Origin: Hybos culiciformis
Lineage: Eukaryota > Arthropoda > Insecta > Diptera > Hybotidae
Assembly (NCBI GenBank): GCA_964007475.1
Contig: OZ023273.1
Span: forward strand, 120,451,812-120,515,811
Reading direction: 5' to 3'
Length of the DNA: 64,000 nucleotides
Positions 52,401 through 64,000 of the stretch are shown here, one piece after another (the first letter of the stretch is position 1; the number at the start of each line of letters is the position of its first letter). Both the position numbers and the translations under genes were made by a program. The notes below the pieces were generated by a model. That model did not search any database, was not told the origin of the DNA, and was given only the letters and a program-made list of their open reading frames with translations.

Positions 52401-55400
52401 CGTTTTAAAGTTTTATTTTTCATATAAAACCTGTGTAATTGTTAAATGAGTTATGTCTTTGTTATCGAAACAGTTTTTTTGTGATTATATGATAAAAAAT
52501 TTTATTTACAAAATATTGAAAGCTTTAGCAAATTTATTAATAAAGGTACAACTTGTTTATCAAAATAATATTCGTAAGCAAAGAAACGTAGAACTTTTAA
52601 AAATTTAACTACTAATAATTCTATAGAATCACTGAACTTATTAAAATACAAAAAAAATCTGTCTTTTACTTGAAACACTTTCAGATCAATAAACTCAATA
52701 AACTAATAAACTAATTACAACAAGTAGTATGCAATTCAAGAATATTCGTTCAAAACTAAATAGATATTCAAAACTTCGGTTTGATGGGTTGGATGGGTTT
52801 TATAAGTAAATGTAAATCTTTTTTATTCCACATCTATAGAAAAATCTTCATTCAAGTTATCGTCAAAAGGTAAAAATTCCAAATCTGCCGCACGTTATAA
52901 AATCTAGGGGATTTTTTTATCAATAATACGTATATCAAGCTTATATTATAATTAAAAATAGTATAATTTTGTATATATTTTTTTTATTATGGTGTAAAAT
53001 CAAATAAAAATTCATTCATTAATTTTGTTATCGTTTCTGTTTACACATTAAGGTATATAATAAAAAATAATTTTAAGCTCTTTAGCTTCTAAATCCGAAA
53101 TAATAAATTAATCATTTTATATATATTTAATTTTTTTTTTTTCATCATCATTAATATCAAACTCCTGTCGTCAGTCATATAAAAGTCATTTATCGGCAAA
53201 AAAAAAAAAAAAGAAAAATTATAATTAATTCATATTTTCCACATTTAAGAACTTTTTTTTTTATGTTTTCAAAACAAATTCAAAATATAATTTTTATTTT
53301 ATTTTATTGATTGGTTGTTTATTTTATTTTTAATAAAATTATCTGTTAAAATATTATTTGAAAAACAAAACAAAAAAAAATTAAATAAATATTCTAGAGG
53401 TAGTTTAATATATAAATTTATTCAATAAAAACAAAATTAACATATAATACATATACAATCAATTTTAATTTATTAATCAAACAAAAAAAAAACAAAAGTT
53501 TATTTTTTTTAATTTTATTTATTTATTTTATTATTATTATTTTTTTTTTTGAAATTCTATTTTTATTAAATTAAACTTTTGTTTATAATTTATTTTTTCT
53601 GTGTGCTTTATTTTGAATAATTTGAAAAAACAAAAAAAAAAAAATGATGAGACAACGATGACTGAATTATAGAAAATAAACAAAAATTTTTTTGTACAAT
53701 AAAATATATAGAAATGTCATTTTTTAATTAAAAACAACAAAAATAAAACTAAACTGGAAACAATAATTTTGTTTTTCTTTTATTTTGCATTATTTTTCTA
53801 ATTGATTTAGAATAGTTACTATTATTCTAACTAATATTTTTATTATCTTTTATATATACATATAATATTTTTTACTATATAGGTAGTTACTATTTTTTTT
53901 TTTTTGTGTTTTTAACATAATTGGTATTTTTGTATTTACATTTTTTTTTTTTACATTTTTACTCCGCTTAGCAGAAAAAAAACATTTACTTTTCTTTCGG
54001 TCACTAAACTTTTACTGAGAAATTTTCGTCGTATTTGGGAGACTAAAAAAAAAAAATTAAATTCCTTTTTTTTTTTTTTTGATAAATTATATTTTAATTG
54101 TGAGATATACACAACATATTTTTTTTTTTTTTGTATTTTTCGTTTTATGAATTTAAAAAAATAAAAATATTTAGTCGTTTTTATTATTATTTTTTTTTTA
54201 ATTCAATATTTGAGTATGCGTACAACAAGGTCGTTTTAAGATGAAACAAAAACTCTGTACACCCCACTTGATTGTGTTATAACTTAATTTAGATATGTTT
54301 TTGATGTGAGTATGAAAAAAATAAATGAACTTTTTAATTTTTTTATATAAAAAACAAAAACTTTTGAATTGAAATGATTTTTTTTTTCATATTCAGAGCT
54401 TAAATGTTATTTTTAAAATATGTTCTTAAATTGTTGTATGAGCCATTTGGAATAAGTATGAATTGAAATTAAAAATCTTGCTTGAAGATAATATAAATTG
54501 TAGTTTTTTACTTTTTTGAGCACCTAATTTTTGGCTTTGAAATATCAGGTTTTAATTTGATGTTATACTAGTTTAGAACATTCAGAATGACTTAAAAATA
54601 AGGTATGAAAATCAAAATTGATATTTTTTCTTTACATTAATTTATTTTTCAACTTTTCTAATTAAAACTTTTGTCAATAATAATGTCCAACGGATACGTA
54701 AGAAAATAATTTTCAAAACATTTTTCCTTAATGAAATAATGTTACACGGTTATACCTATATGAATGTATATGTATGTATTAATTTTTTTTTTTTTTTATT
54801 ATTTGCCCAACTCCAATCTACATAAAATGTTGTTTAAAGTAATCAAAAATTGTAAATTAAAGTTTCTCATTTTATCATGAAATATAAATACTGAAAATGT
54901 TAATCGACAGCGGTCTACATTAATAAGCACATACTGTTATCAATTTATCAATAATACTATACTATTAAGCTTTTCGTGAAAAAAGTTTAGATATCTTATT
55001 CGAAAATTGTTGTACTTGAATTTAATATTTTCTTAACGGAAAATTTTTTATTTTTTAAAAAAAACTTCGAAAGCATAATCAAGCTTTAAAGTTTTTGTTA
55101 AAATTTCAGTTACTTTTTTTTACATTTATTGATTTAAAAATACTATTTTCTTTGAATGGGCCTCCTATAAATATGTGCAATGAAAAAAGTATTTAATAAG
55201 GTTTTATATACCAAAAATTTGCTTATTTTTAACATCATCTTTTACACATGCGTTTTCCACTCTTTTTCGAAGCATCAGCCTTTTTTTAATTGACATTTAT
55301 TTTTGGTATTTTTTTCCAAAATGAGTAGCAAAAAAAGGCCAAAAAGGGCACGGTTTAAATTTTTTTTAATGAAATTTAGAATCTAGAAATTTCAATTATA

Positions 55401-57265
55401 ATCCAATAACACCAAGCAATTATAACCTATAATCTATGGAGTTAAATAAAAAACTTATATTTGACAGAGTCAAAAAATTTTAATTTATTAATGTCTTTTC
55501 AAAGTATGAAAAAGGTTTTTTTGTTTTTTTTTGTATTTTTTGTTCAGTTATATTTGTATAGAACATATATGTTATAGGTATATATTTTACATAAAATAAA
55601 TAAAATTATTTCTTCTTTTTTTTTCTCATTCATTATGTATTGGTATTACATATACATTGCATTAGTTAAAAATATATAGGTACAATTTATCTAAATGGTT
55701 TAATTTAAATAAAAGCATCAATAATTGTGTACATTATATCAAATTAATATTTTCAAAAAGTTGATCAACTTTATTACAATGTCATATTTTCTTTTTCAAA
55801 ATCATAACAATGACTCCACTCTACATATTAAAACCAGATAATTGCTAAATTACTGTAAGAAATAATTTTTGGAATTTTTTCAATAATTGAATCTTTTAAT
55901 TTAGTAATTTCAGGATCTAGTTAAATCAAAATGAAAGTCAAAATAATATAATTAATTTATTGAAAATACTTAAAATTTCTTGAAAATGGCTAGTAATTTA
56001 ATTTTGAATTATAGTGAATTTGTACTTTGCTAAAAAAAAATTTAACATAACGAAAAATGTACATACGTATGTACAAGAATGTACTCAAAAATTATGATCA
56101 ATAAAAAAAAAAAATTTTATATTCTGTTATTTATAAATTTATATTAAAAATTAATGTGAAAATACAATAATATAATATTACATATTTTTTGTCGACAAAA
56201 TTGCGATCTCTGTGTGTTTTGTCGGCTAAAACATTTTTTTTGCTAAAACCTCTTTCAAACTATAAGAAAATTCGTTAAAATTTTCCAAAAAGGGAACAAA
56301 ATAATGTTTTCTTTATTTTTTCGTAAGGTAGGTCTCACTACATTTTTCAAAAAAGTTTGTCTTTCTAAATTTGGTTGGTAAAATGATATTTTGCTCTGTT
56401 TCAAATATTTGGCAAAATGCGTTTTTGTTTGATTTTTTATTTAATTATCTTCACAGCCCGACTTACTAGCTTTTTAATGTTATCTCTTCTTATTTTTAAT
56501 TTTTCTTTAAGGCTCGTATCGGAAAGGATTTATCCGTGAATAATTAATTGGGCAAGTTTTCGAACATTTTAAAATCTATATCATGCAATAATGAATAATA
56601 AAATTATCTGATTTTTATTCAAATGTCTTTGCCAGTTGTTTCTTCCATTTATTTATTTTTTTCGAAATCCGATCCTCAACGTTTAAATTGGAATTATTAT
56701 TTAATTAATTGTGGCACAATTTTTAATTAATTTTTTTTTTGTTTTGGTGTTTTCTTGATAATTTCGACGCTAAGTGATCACAATCCGTATTAAATAAAAA
56801 AAAAATTTGATTTTTATTTTGTAAAATTTAAGGGGTTTAAAAATGAATGTTATCAAAAGAAATCTTTATTTGTGATCAAATGCGCTAAATTAATTTTATT
56901 TTTATTAATTATTATTCAAAAATTTTATTTCGAATATCTATTTATATATTTTTTATATATAATATATATGTAAATTCTATTATTCATAAAAAAAAAACTA
57001 TTAAATCTTAAAAACAAAAACTTAAATTAATTTATATAAATTAAATAAGTAATTAGAACTAAATGAAGAAGAAAAATAACAATAATTAAAATTATTATTT
57101 TAATTTTCAATATTATATGTAAATGTATTCATTTCATTTATAACTTTTTAATAAATATATTTTTTCATTTTCTATTCATGAAAACATCAACTTAGGATTA
57201 AGAAAAAAAAATTTGGACAAATTTTCTTTGAACAAAAATTTGCAAATTTTATAATTATTTTAATA
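49467..57265. other. Intergenic DNA left of the transporter, no gene recognised
   Basis: A/T-rich with long homopolymers. The exceptions are a 35-bp G+C-rich spot at 51216-51250 and a less biased patch around 51540-51900 with no recognisable product. The transporter 3' UTR must occupy some of the right edge. Confidence 0.5.
51216..51250. other. Isolated G+C-rich spot with CACGTG core
   Basis: AGGCGCCACGTGCGCC is followed by GCCTCCGAGCCGACG, an abrupt run of ~80% G+C in ~80% A+T DNA. GGCGC and GCGCC bracket CACGT as a small inverted repeat, and the E-box CACGTG is included. It lies ~12 kb upstream of the PKC ATG and ~6 kb downstream of the transporter stop. Confidence 0.4.
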
Positions 57266-57490
57266 TTAATGCCTTGACTCTATCACACCAGTATTATGTT
57301 TTACACCATTTTGAATAGGTAACTGGGTTTGAGTGGGTTGAGGTTCATCATTGGCTGGATTATCCCACCATTGACGTTTCCCTGAAGCGAATACATTATA
57401 AAAAGTACCACAAAACAAGTATACTGCGGCTGCAATAAAGAATACTATTTGCCATTGTGCCATTGTTGAGAATTTTCCATCTGAATCAGG
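57266..57490 (-). CDS. Transporter last exon: TM12, tail and stop
   Basis: Opens PDSDGKFSTMAQWQIVFFIA (TM12), then AAVYLFCGTFYNVFASGKRQ and a 30-residue hydrophilic tail. TAA at 57268-57266. The terminal helix and FYN(V/x)F(A/G)SG(K/E)xQ-W are usual for SLC17 C-termini. Several TTTATT strings on the plus strand to the left could serve as AATAAA polyadenylation signals; none can be chosen by eye. Confidence 0.94.
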   Translation of the reverse strand, partial: PDSDGKFSTMAQWQIVFFIAAAVYLFCGTFYNVFASGKRQWWDNPANDEPQPTQTQLPIQNGVKHNTGVIESRH

Positions 57491-60400
57491 CTAAAGCAAA
57501 AAATTAAAATTATAATAACATATTATAAAAACGTTATATAAATTAAATGGACATTTTATCGATTTCAATTAAGATCAGGATTCTTCTTACACATTATATT
57601 TTTGCATACAGATTTTGCAAACTAGTTTCTATTGTCATAAACTATAAATTATGGTTATGTGTCTATTTTAAGTTTTAAGGTATATTTTTGTTTTTTTTTT
57701 TAAATATATTACTTAATTTAATACTTACTTTATGTTCAATTAAATTTCCAGCTACAATAGGTGCTAATAAGCCAGCTAAGTTGGCAGAACAATTTGTAAT
57801 TGCCATTAAAATGCCAGCAAATCTAGGTGTTATATCTAAATGATTTATTTTAAATCCTGAATAAATACCACCGTTCAAACCAACACCAATTGTTAAAAGT
57901 GTCAATGTTAGGACACGATCACACCCTGTATAAGACGCAGCTATTAAACTGAGGCCAGGACCATATTGACCTAAAATAAATTTTGAAATATAATAAGATA
58001 TGATTTGACAAAAAATATAATAAAATTTATATCATTGCGATTAATTAAGTAAGTATGTTTTAAAAATCGGATGTATTATCTTTTAATTAACTTCACTGAT
58101 ATGTACACATAATGTATATGTACAAAGGAAAAAAATTAGTCCGAAAAAGAAATTCACTAAGATACTAAAAACAAATTACTTAATTAAAGTACGTTTATTT
58201 TTTTTATCTTACCAATACTGTTGATAATTTTTCGTGTAAGTGTGTGATCAAAACGACCCGATGTAATCATATAATCAGCTATAATTGAAATAAACATGCT
58301 GAATAACCACATAGCTAGATATGGCAATGATGATAGAATTCCATTTTCTTTAATTGAAAATCTCAAGACTTGTTTCATATAAGTTGGTAATTCAGTCATT
58401 AATGTTTCATAACCGTAGTTATGACCAATATGTGCTAGTAAGATCGCATAGAATGGCATTGATGTCATGATAGCTTTAATTGGAATTGGTGGCGACTAAA
58501 AAAAAAAAAAAATTCATTATAGAAGCAAAATAATGAAAATCCATTTACTTCGGCAACAGTGTACAATATTTTGATTGAGAGCTTCAAAGTTAACATTTAC
58601 ATAATATATAACCAAATATTTAATATGTTTGCAATTGTTTTTTTAAGTAATCAAATACAAAATATTATTTAATTAATTTAACGAGAAAAATGTAAGCGCT
58701 GTCATTGTTTAACTTCAGTTATTATCGGCATGTTTTATAAAAATTTATTTTCCTTGGACACGGAAAATAAATAATGCAATATTATTTATAATTATTAATT
58801 TTCTTTTTTAAAGGTGAATTAAATGATTTTTATTTAATATTTTTAAATTACGTTCTTTTTAAAATTATATGCATAGTACATATATTTAATTGTTTGAAAC
58901 TTACCTTAACTTCAGTTGTTCCCCAGAGACAACTGTTAATATATTTCTTTTCTTTCTCATTTATTGATGGATGTGAAGATGGATCTTCATAAACAAACAT
59001 CAAAAATGCAACTGACCATATTGTACCAATTATACCAAATACATAAAAAATTGAGGGCCAGCCTCCATCAAAACCGTATTCGGCCAATAATCCTGACAAT
59101 GGCATCGAAACGATTGTACCAAATTGAGCACCAGCATATACTGCAGCTCCCATTCTTGAGCGTTCATTAGGTGGTATCCATTTTGCTAATAATGCATGAG
59201 TACACGGAACTATGGGACCTTCTCCAAGCCCTTGAATAAATCTTATGACACAAAGTCCAGCGACTCCATATTGTCTTGCAGCAATTGGTACAAGGAATGC
59301 AAAAATTGAATTAATGAACATTCCCCAGCCAAGGAAGCGTAACGAACCATATTTTTTGGCTAGCAAACCAAAGGGAATCTGTTAACAAAAAATTATTATT
59401 AATATATATTAAAAATTTATTTTCATTTATTTTTTTTTCTTACTTGAGTTAATACATAGCCATAAAAGAATGATGACAAAATATAACCTTGCAAACTTGG
59501 TGACCATTTAAATTCTCCATCTGCATGGACCTATAAAATGAAGGAAATTATTCGTTAAAAATTAAAAAAAGAGAGAAGGTTTTTGTTGTTAGAATTATTA
59601 TTTTGTTGAAATATGCCGGTATTATTACTCAATTAATCAATTCCAAAGAACACAAAGTTTTATTTTTTAAAATCAATTAATTAGAATATTTTAGTGATGA
59701 AATGGACATCTTACTTTTAAATTATTTTATTTTATAATAGAATACCTAGTATAATAGTTCTAAATAGCTCAAATAACATATATGTGTAAAGCCATTGAAA
59801 ATATTATTATTTTGACCTTGACTGTTAAAAAAATTGCTTTCAATCAAAATCCAAATGCAATTTTATTATATTCTTTTATGAAATGTATAATGTTTAAATT
59901 GAGGAAATTAAGAATTTTAAATTGCATTTACGCTTGACGTGCTATACATTTTATTGTTAAGCAAATAAAAAAAATATGTGTTTTTTGCAGTTCATTAATA
60001 TCAATTAACTATTTTTTTTTTACGATCTTTATTTTTAATGAGAAATATTTTTTTTTTTTAAATCAGTTCAATTCATGATTTTCTAATTACAAGTTTAGTA
60101 AAATTTATGACCATATTTATAAAAAAAACTTCTAAGATTCAGCGTTATTAATTTTTTCATATGTATTTTAAATTGAATTATGTAGTTATTTACATTTGAC
60201 TACTTGTATTTGATTGTTTCTATAGATAGTGGATCACAGGGCCTTAATATAAATATAAATTAAAAATATTATCATTAGATTGACTGAATCATAATTTAAC
60301 ACTTTCTAAGTTTCTCGACCAACGTAATATGTAACTAACATATGAAATATTAATTTATTTTTCATAAAAACAAATATCACCTTACGAAGAATTTGGTTTT

Positions 60401-61308
60401 TACGCATAATTGAAAATTTTAATATTTAACTCTAACAATGTCTAACTAATTGCAATAAAATTGAAACATGTAAGTCGAATAGATAAATTGAGTTATCCTG
60501 AATGAATTACCTATTTAACTCAAGATATAATATTCTACATTAACTATATACGATCGATTAAAACAATTCATATCATTTATAGGTCAACGTATAGAATATA
60601 CATTTTTGGCTCGCATACAATAGTGTTATCTGTTTTTGAAAGTATATAGTTTTCAATTAAAATAAGAAATTTATAAGAAAAATTGTGGTTCAAAAAGTGG
60701 TGAACGCGCACAATAAGAGAAGTACATTAACAAAGTAATTAAATTTAAAATAAAATTATTTCTTATACATTGTGTATACACTTCGTGTACATTTAAAAAA
60801 ATATTATTTATAATTTGAGGCATAACACAAGCACACATTTGATTGATAAGAAAAAGCTCAATTAATGAACAAAATTTATAAATTCTACAAATGTATTAAA
60901 AATGCTTTAAAAACCGAAAAATTCGTATTTGTACCAGTTACACGAAGAAGAACAACATATAGTTTTTAAAACTATAGAATGGCAATATGAGATTTCTTAT
61001 TATAAATAAATTTTATGTTATATATAATAATATATAATATCATAAATTAATTACCGTAACAATATTTTCATTATTATAATTTGGGCAGTCATCATCTTCC
61101 ATACTTTCATTTTTTCCTTCATCAATGAATGTGTGATTAACCATGGCCACTATTGCTACAGACATATTCGTTCTCATAATGTATGCTAAAATATGAAGAA
61201 AAAAATATGAAATATTTGTTTCAAATTAATTATAAAAATTAGAAGACATACCATTTGCCATTCCAAGGAATAACATAAATGTGACAAAATGTCTCGTACC
61301 CCACCAAC
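57266..61308 (-). CDS. SLC17-family MFS transporter (sialin / putative inorganic phosphate cotransporter-like), nearly complete
   Basis: Seven exons: 61252-61308, 61055-61185, 59444-59530, 58905-59378, 58213-58495, 57729-57970 and 57266-57490. They total 1499 bp, about 499 residues, the usual size for SLC17. All borders are GT-AG and all phases agree. The first segment reads WWGTRHFVTFMLFLGMANAY (TM1), then a polar luminal loop with Asn-glycosylation candidates NHT and NES. TM2 is followed by the MFS loop LLAKKYGS. TM4 and the conserved GLGEGPIVPCTHALLAKW come next, then PPNERSR. The C-terminal half has further hydrophobic helices and a polar tail ending VIESRH. The family moves organic anions (sialic acid, glutamate, nucleotides) or phosphate, driven by H+ or Na+ gradients; the substrate here cannot be read from sequence. 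The short N-terminal exon is missing, so the start is not proven. Confidence 0.92.
57729..57970 (-). CDS. Transporter exon: TM9 to TM11
   Basis: Opens QYGPGLSLIAASYTGCDRVL and includes GVGLNGGIYSGFKINHLDI and PRFAGILMAITNCSANLAGL. The latter is the conserved P-x-F/Y-A-G-x-L-M/x-x-x-x-N SLC17 motif. Donor GTAAGTAT; phase 0 out. Confidence 0.94.
58213..58495 (-). CDS. Transporter exon: central loop, TM7 and TM8
   Basis: Starts SPPIPIKAIMTSMPFYAI after acceptor ...TTTTTAG. It continues through AHIGHNYGYETLMTELPTYM, typical of SLC17 TM7 and its following loop, to MWLFSMFISIIADYMI (TM8). Ends one base into a Gly codon at a GTAAGA donor. Confidence 0.94.
58905..59378 (-). CDS. Transporter exon: TM3 to TM6 core
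   Basis: The largest exon, 158 codons, phase 0 on both sides (acceptor GTTAACAG, donor GTAAGT). It contains IPFGLLAKKYGS (MFS loop 2-3), then FIQGLGEGPIVPCTHAL and AKWIPPNERSRMGA, the most diagnostic SLC17 stretch. TM5 and TM6 follow, then the start of the central cytoplasmic loop (YEDPSSHPSINEKEKKYI). Confidence 0.96.
59444..59530 (-). CDS. Transporter exon: TM2
   Basis: Reads VHADGEFKWSPSLQGY, then ILSSFFYGYVLTQ. This is the second transmembrane helix of SLC17 proteins. The exon is 29 codons, phase 0 on both sides, with acceptor TTTATAG and donor GTAAG. Confidence 0.93.
59531..61054 (-). other. Transporter intron (1.5 kb)
   Basis: The largest intron of the transporter, between the luminal-loop exon and the TM2 exon. 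A/T-rich; no element or additional exon recognised. Confidence 0.85.
61055..61185 (-). CDS. Transporter exon: end of TM1 and luminal loop
   Basis: Reads AYIMRTNMSVAIVAMVNHT, then an acidic loop with NES and DDDCPNYNNENIVT. The RTNMSVAIVAM segment is a hallmark of insect SLC17 proteins. NHT and NES are candidate glycosylation sites in the first luminal loop. Donor GTAATT, phase 0 out. Confidence 0.92.
61252..61308 (-). CDS. Transporter exon with TM1
   Basis: Acceptor TTAATTCCAG, donor GTATGT. It starts in phase 1 (two bases complete a codon), so at least one more coding exon lies upstream. Reads WWGTRHFVTFMLFLGMAN, the conserved start of SLC17 TM1 in this subgroup. A possible upstream coding exon is 61503-61530: ATG with eight more codons plus one base before GTATAT. 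It would complete Gly before WWGT, but this is only a phase-compatible guess. Confidence 0.9.
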
Positions 61309-64000
61309 CTGGAATTAAAAAAGAAAAAACAAAATGAGTTACAAGAGTCATTCAAAATTTAATTTTATTTTCCAATAAATTGTTTCAAAAAATCTGTGAA
61401 ACTAATAATGTCCATATATTCGTTTTTAAGTTACATCAGTAATGTTATGTGCCTCTTTAAGCATTAATTAAAAACGATCGTCGTCAGACTAATACTATAT
61501 ACCTACTTGTAAATGGAAAACTTTTAACATTAAATATGTTGCCTTAATTTAACATAAAAATTTCCTAATTAGTTTTAAACCTACGTAATCATAAAAACCC
61601 TTAAGATAAATACATTTTTTTGAAATTATTAAATTAATTTATTTTAAAAGTAAAAATTTTAAAACAAATTTTTCCTTGAAAATTTTCTAAGGAATCAATG
61701 TTCTCTACTATATACTTTTTATATTATTATGCCAACTACTATAGTATATAAATTATGATTTACTTTAAAGCAATATTTTCTAAATAAAACCAGTATTTAT
61801 TTTTAATCCAGTTTTCTTTCGCATTGATAATGAATTTTCAATAAATGAAAATATATGATTTTTTATGTAAATTAATTATGGGCTGGCATTACTCATATTA
61901 CAATAGTATAAACGGGTACAAAAGTAAATAACATTTTATTAAATGATAATAAAAATAAAACTATTATTCTCTCGGTATTGTAAAATATTATTTTATATTA
62001 TGACATTTGAGAGATACGTATGGACTGCAGCGCCATTAATAAGGATCAGGAATTTGTTTTAATAGGCATAGGTTAGAATTAGTGATTTATAATTTAACAA
62101 CAGAAATCATTTATTTTAATGAATTGTTCACGTTGGAATTGAAAAAAAAATTAAAAAAAAAAACATAATTGATATTGAAACAAATATTAACTTTATTTTA
62201 GTAAAATTTCTAATCAAAACTTCATTTATATAAAAAACAATGTGACCAAATTTTTAAGATTAACATTATCGTGTGATAGTACGATATGCACGTCTAGAAT
62301 ATCGTTAAAAACAACTGATAGAAAGTTGAGTATAAATGTTTTTTTTTTAATTAAATATGAACAACAAAAAATCTTCATTTCGAAGTACACACATAAAAAT
62401 GTTAAAAAAAAAAGTCTAATATAAGTGGGAAATAAATTTTGTATTTAACCCGCTAAAACTGATTTCCTATATTGGAAATTACCGCAAATGAAAAAATAAA
62501 TGGATTTGAAGGATGTAAACACTTGTCTACAAACGGAAAAAAATTGTTTATCTATTTTTATGTTAAAAAAAAGTATCGATCAAAATAAAAAATTAATTCT
62601 TATAATGAACGGCTCTTGAAAAAAATTATATTTGTCGATGAGTAATTATTGAAAATATTCTTTTTTTTGTCATACAGTCAGTGCAATTATTGTTGTTATA
62701 ATTTAGTAGTAATTAAATAATTTATTTTTATAAGATATAATTGTTGAATTGAGTATATTATATTAAAATAAATAAAATGGCAATAAGTTTCTTTTCTCTT
62801 CGTAAGAATCCGAATGAAAATGTTTTGAAAATTAAACTGCAAACCCAAGATGTTGTACAGAAAACTAAATTACTGCAACAATCAAGGGCTTTTAATTTTT
62901 ACTCGCTTGGATACAGAAATTTAAAATCGTTATTTATTTCACGAATATTTCATAGATTAATAATAAAATTATTTATTGATAATAATCTTATTGAGTGTGA
63001 TGCTCCTCTTTTTGTTTGCATTGAATTTAATAATCAATTATCACATTTGAAATATTAAAATCAAGTTAATAATTGCGATTTCTATATTAGTTCTATTTAT
63101 TAACTGTTTTTTATTAACAATAATGTTTAATTTTTAAATCGACTGATAATCACATTTATATTTCACTTTTAAATATTGGATTAAGAATTTTAAGTGCAAT
63201 TGCCTTTAAAATGCATAAAAGGTTAATTTAGGATTTTTATAAAAAAAAAATAAATTAAACCATCTAATTGTTAATTCAATATTTCTTCAAAGAAATCAAT
63301 TGCGTGCCAAACATTTTTTTTTAAATTTAGGTGCTTGCTCTCTTGGGTGTTTTAATTTTTTTTATCTTTTATCGTTTCTGAGCTAATGATAATTAAGTAG
63401 TTTATTTTAATATTCAACGTTTTTTTAGCACATAAATCATTCACAACAATATTTAAATTTTAATATTTAAAAAAAAAAAAAATGAATGTAAGTAATAAAC
63501 ATTTATATAAACCCAAATTTTCCATTTGAGATAAAAGTATATTATCTTTTATGTAAATTATCGTAATATGTTTTTTTTGTAATTTACATTTTAAATTTGT
63601 GGAGTTCAAGATTAGTTTGAGAGATTCCAGTCAATAGTGCATCATTTAAAGTAATCAGCATTGCTGAATCTGTTGTTGCAGAGGTACTTCGAATTTAGTT
63701 ATTTAGCTATCTCAATGGTTTTGATAATATTTTTTTAAACAGTTTTCTTTAAAAAATATTTTTCAACTAACAACAACTTTGTTATGAATATTATAATAAA
63801 TAGATCATAATCATAAATACTCTAATTGATTATTAAATTTATAGATATTATAATGTAAAAATATTAACCGATTGGTAATAATTTTAAAATATTTAAATTA
63901 ATCACCGCTTTATTAACTTTTTAGCTTATCATTTTCTTAGAAAGCTGTCTAACATCGATCTCATAATTTTAATATATTTATGGGTTTTTTTTTAAATAAT
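61309..64000. other. Region upstream of the transporter; first exon and promoter expected
   Basis: The missing N-terminal exon must end in phase 1 and should lie here or further right. One short phase-compatible candidate is 61503-61530 (minus). A plus-strand open frame of 93 codons (62777-63058, ATG in context AAAATGG) has no recognised product. Nothing else is supportable. Confidence 0.4.

Noticed and set aside
55321..55385. Short frame beginning MSSKKRPKRARFKFF, recalling the N-terminus of myosin regulatory light chain
   Set aside because: Only about 20 codons, no EF-hand sequence downstream, and basic starts of this kind are common by chance.
58964..59170. 68-codon plus-strand frame
   Set aside because: Antisense shadow of the large transporter exon.

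Overview
The window is very A+T-rich (roughly four fifths A+T by eye), full of homopolymer tracts. It carries intron-split genes with GT-AG borders and many short DNA transposons, so it is a eukaryotic nuclear genome. The two recognisable genes are insect-like: a conventional protein kinase C closest to Drosophila Pkc53E, and an SLC17 (sialin / 'putative inorganic phosphate cotransporter') membrane transporter. I cannot name the insect order from the sequence.

Layout. Both genes are on the minus strand. The 5' part of the PKC gene runs from its ATG at 39443 leftwards. Exon 1 (39244-39443) holds the pseudosubstrate and the first half of C1A. After a 32-kb intron come a 32-bp exon (7080-7111), an 80-bp exon (6555-6634) and an exon starting C1B (4335-4449). 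The rest of C1B, the C2 domain and the kinase domain must lie left of position 1. The transporter is almost complete in seven exons (61308 down to the TAA at 57266, 1499 coding bp); only a short N-terminal exon is unplaced. The 17.8 kb between the two genes (39444-57265) and the 2.7 kb right of the transporter hold no convincing gene.

The introns and intergenic DNA host transposon relics whose ends can be read directly. They are: three related ~0.83-kb terminal-inverted-repeat (TIR) elements with TA target duplications (5303-6125, and an inverted pair at 10015-10858 and 11470-12312); a 0.4-kb TIR element (8971-9374); a Helitron-like element with internal tandem repeats (18487-19189); a 217-bp foldback hairpin with a perfect 7-bp duplication (26414-26630); a pogo/Tigger-type element (40561-41117); a 1032-bp hAT-type element (42835-43866); and a 260-bp hAT-type MITE (49199-49458).

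The most unusual structure is the ~0.83-kb TIR family. In all three copies the centre carries the same tRNA-like module (A box and B box in one direction). In the two CTAG-rich copies a second B-box half-tRNA faces the other way. The ends are packed with iterated short motifs: CTAG-based in one subfamily, TTCGGAGTT-based in the other. No bacterial-type system, CRISPR array, rRNA or convincing functional tRNA gene is present.
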